Source: an uncultured Bacteroides sp. (GTDB lineage: Bacteria; Bacteroidota; Bacteroidia; Bacteroidales; Bacteroidaceae). Taken from it: DNA of 40,344 bases. Of this stretch, positions 38,796 to 40,344 are shown piece after piece. The stretch lies in NCBI GenBank assembly GCA_944320865.1, contig CALUJC010000032.1:1-40344 (forward strand), given 5' to 3'. The position numbers and the translations under genes were made by a program. The notes under the pieces were generated by a model. The model ran no database searches. It had not been told where the DNA came from and saw nothing but the letters and a program-made list of their open reading frames with translations. Numbering within the stretch: position 1 is the first letter of the stretch; every line of letters starts with the position of its first letter.

Positions 38796-40181
38796 TTACT
38801 TCTTTATCGCCACATCCCAGCCGGAGAGCACGTCGCCGTAGAGGTAGAAGGTGACGGTGAAGGTGGTGTTGCTCGCTGCGTCGGTCACTTCATACCAGCG
38901 GGTGGCGTCGTAGGCATCGACCTGCTTGTAGTCGCCCAGCGAGAGGGGGGCAAGGTCGGTCTTGCCGGACTTCTCGGCCACGAGCTGCTGCATGCGCGTC
39001 TCGATGCGCTTCATCACGCCGGCGTGCTGGAAGGGGTCGGCATTGGCTACCTGCGGGTAGGTGGCCTTGATGACGCCGCCGTTGGCTGCACGCACGGCTT
39101 TCACGCTGTCGGTGTAGGCGCGGAACTGCTTCTTCACCTCGGGCGAGCGCAGGCCCAGCATGGTGAAGATGGCGATGCCTTGGGCGCCGTTGTTCAAAGC
39201 CTCGTCCATGCAGACAAACATCTCAGGGCCATCGGTGGCCATCATGCCGCAATAGAGGGTAGTCATGGGGTTCTTGTCGCGGGCGTTCTCAATGGTGCAA
39301 TCGGTAATGAAGCTGGGGTCGAGGGTGTAGAAGTTGTGGTACACCATGGGGAATACGATGTCCAGGTTCCACTTGCCCCAATCCTGGCGCACCATGCGCG
39401 AGGCCATCTTAGGCGTGGGGAAGGGCGAGGCGGCCATCTTCTTGCCATAAGAGTGCACGGTCTCGGCAATCATGTTGGCCACTTCGGATATCTGGTCGCA
39501 GCGGAACTGGCGCCACTTCACGTCGAGCGACGGGTCTTCCTGCTCGCGCGGGTCGTAGCCGTACTTCTCTTTAAACAGCTTCAGCATGGCGGGGTGATAA
39601 CCGTAGTCCCAGGCGGCATACTCACGGTCTTGCACAATGCCGTAGTGCGGCCACAACGTGGTGGGCAGCACCACGTCGACAAAGCGGTTGTAGTCGATGG
39701 CAATGCCGTTGAGGCCCTCTACCTCGCAGTACGATTTCACTTTCTCCTTGATGAACTCGCGCACCTCCGGCAGGGCGGGGCACATGAACTTGTAGTAGTC
39801 CACGTAGGCCGTGGTGTCGGCCAGGCTCTTGCCGTTGCGGTTCACGCTGAGCCATTCGGGGTGCTCCTTCACGATGCGGTCGCGGTCGTGCTCCAAGTTC
39901 ATGGTCCACAGCCAGGCGTAAACTTCGATGTTATGCTTGTGGGCGATGGGGATGGCCACGCGGTAGTCGTCGGGCGTAGGAGCGTTCAGCATAATGCCGT
40001 CCAGGCCCAGGTCGTTCATCACCTGGCAGATGGAGTCGAAGTTCATGCCGGGACGATAGTCCAGCCATGTCCAGAACAGCGGATACTCCTTCTTCACTTC
40101 TTTCTTATTCTGTTGGCACGAAAAGAGGCCAATCGTTACACATGCCGCCAGCAACAAGGCAGGCAAAAATCTCTTTTTCAT
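38796..40181 (-). CDS. GH10-like (GHL10/DUF187-type) lipoprotein glycosidase
   Basis: 461 residues. The lipoprotein signal LFSC gives Cys22 followed by QQNKK. The body (about 33-385) is a TIM-barrel of the GHL10-like family: DLGLDGIMLNAPTPDDYR, IEVYAWLWTMN, HPEWLSVNRNGKSL, VEGLNGIAIDYNRF (Asp163 in the barrel) and LDIVFPMVYHNFY are typical strand-end blocks. A small C-terminal beta region follows (about 400-461). Members are predicted glycoside hydrolases acting on cell-wall or polysaccharide chains, but the activity is not established for this branch. No promoter of the TAnnTTTG type was recognised in the 163 bases before it. Confidence 0.85.
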   Translation of the reverse strand: MKKRFLPALLLAACVTIGLFSCQQNKKEVKKEYPLFWTWLDYRPGMNFDSICQVMNDLGLDGIMLNAPTPDDYRVAIPIAHKHNIEVYAWLWTMNLEHDRDRIVKEHPEWLSVNRNGKSLADTTAYVDYYKFMCPALPEVREFIKEKVKSYCEVEGLNGIAIDYNRFVDVVLPTTLWPHYGIVQDREYAAWDYGYHPAMLKLFKEKYGYDPREQEDPSLDVKWRQFRCDQISEVANMIAETVHSYGKKMAASPFPTPKMASRMVRQDWGKWNLDIVFPMVYHNFYTLDPSFITDCTIENARDKNPMTTLYCGMMATDGPEMFVCMDEALNNGAQGIAIFTMLGLRSPEVKKQFRAYTDSVKAVRAANGGVIKATYPQVANADPFQHAGVMKRIETRMQQLVAEKSGKTDLAPLSLGDYKQVDAYDATRWYEVTDAASNTTFTVTFYLYGDVLSGWDVAIKK

Positions 40182-40236
40182 AAATGATATTGTTTTTGAT
40201 TAGGGTTTAAATGACAATTTAGTGGGGCGCAGCCCC

Positions 40237-40262
40237 AAAATGAAGAATGAAGAACTAAGAAT
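40237..40262. repeat. AAAATGAAGAATG word repeat, second site
   Basis: AAAATGAAGAATGAAGAA matches 26971-26988, upstream of another minus-strand gene start. The remaining bases to 40344 are AT-rich with no gene seen. TAACTTTA near the end could be a poor -7 element for a gene beyond the window. Confidence 0.5.
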
Positions 40263-40344
40263 GAAGAATTACGTGAGTTCGGGATAATAAAGTTCTAAAA
40301 AAAATAGGTAATCACAAGTATTTTTCGTAACTTTATATCTGACA

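Overview
The window comes from the chromosome of a Bacteroidales bacterium, most likely a Bacteroides or Phocaeicola-like gut species. The evidence is a SusC/SusD pair, many Bacteroidetes-type lipoproteins, a BtuB-BtuG style vitamin B12 receptor locus, and promoters of the Bacteroides type (-7 TAnnTTTG, sometimes with a TTTG or TTG about 19-20 bases upstream). No rRNA, tRNA, CRISPR array, insertion sequence or prophage was seen. Genes are largely intact and housekeeping in character. Accessory signals are a toxin-antitoxin pair, one gene remnant and several families of short intergenic repeats.

Layout. 1-765 is the 3' end of pckA, closed by a strong terminator. 859-5537 (minus strand) holds a GH31 glycosidase, a tyrosine-phosphatase-like lipoprotein and a PfkB sugar kinase. 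5667-6911 is a divergent M16 zinc protease, followed by a decayed ORF6N-type fragment. 7596-12389 is an isolated SusC/SusD nutrient-uptake pair. 12676-13989 is mtnN-luxS, which recycles S-adenosylhomocysteine and makes the AI-2 precursor. 14125-14997 holds a small winged-helix protein and a YafQ-type toxin with a ribbon-helix-helix antitoxin. 15185-19483 is a YfhO-family membrane protein, rbfA and a LolC/E-type permease, with a candidate minus-strand small RNA between yfhO and rbfA.

19478-26297 (minus strand) is a complete cobalamin uptake locus. A TAnnTTTG promoter and a cobalamin riboswitch precede an outer-membrane TonB receptor (BtuB), a beta-propeller lipoprotein resembling BtuG, a periplasmic binding lipoprotein (BtuF), a permease (BtuC) and an ATPase (BtuD). 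Together these would capture B12 at the cell surface, pull it through the outer membrane with TonB energy and import it with ATP.

26336-29030 (minus strand) holds an O-methyltransferase, pyruvate kinase and AroQ. xerD starts divergently at 29320, followed by a lipoprotein with OmpA-like and TPR segments (30420-32114) with its own promoter and terminator. 32224-36942 looks like an operon of a TlpA-like lipoprotein lacking its CXXC cysteines, a YifB/ComM ATPase and a fused ADP-forming acyl-CoA synthetase. 37062-40181 (minus strand) holds a PepSY-like lipoprotein, a CBM9-like secreted protein and a GH10-like lipoprotein.

The least explained structure lies between genes: the candidate small RNA at about 17709-17803, 22-base palindromic tandem repeats at 29094 and 38710, two nested hairpins at 38497-38673, and word-like repeats shared between distant gaps. 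All function assignments come from reading motifs by eye. No database search was run.
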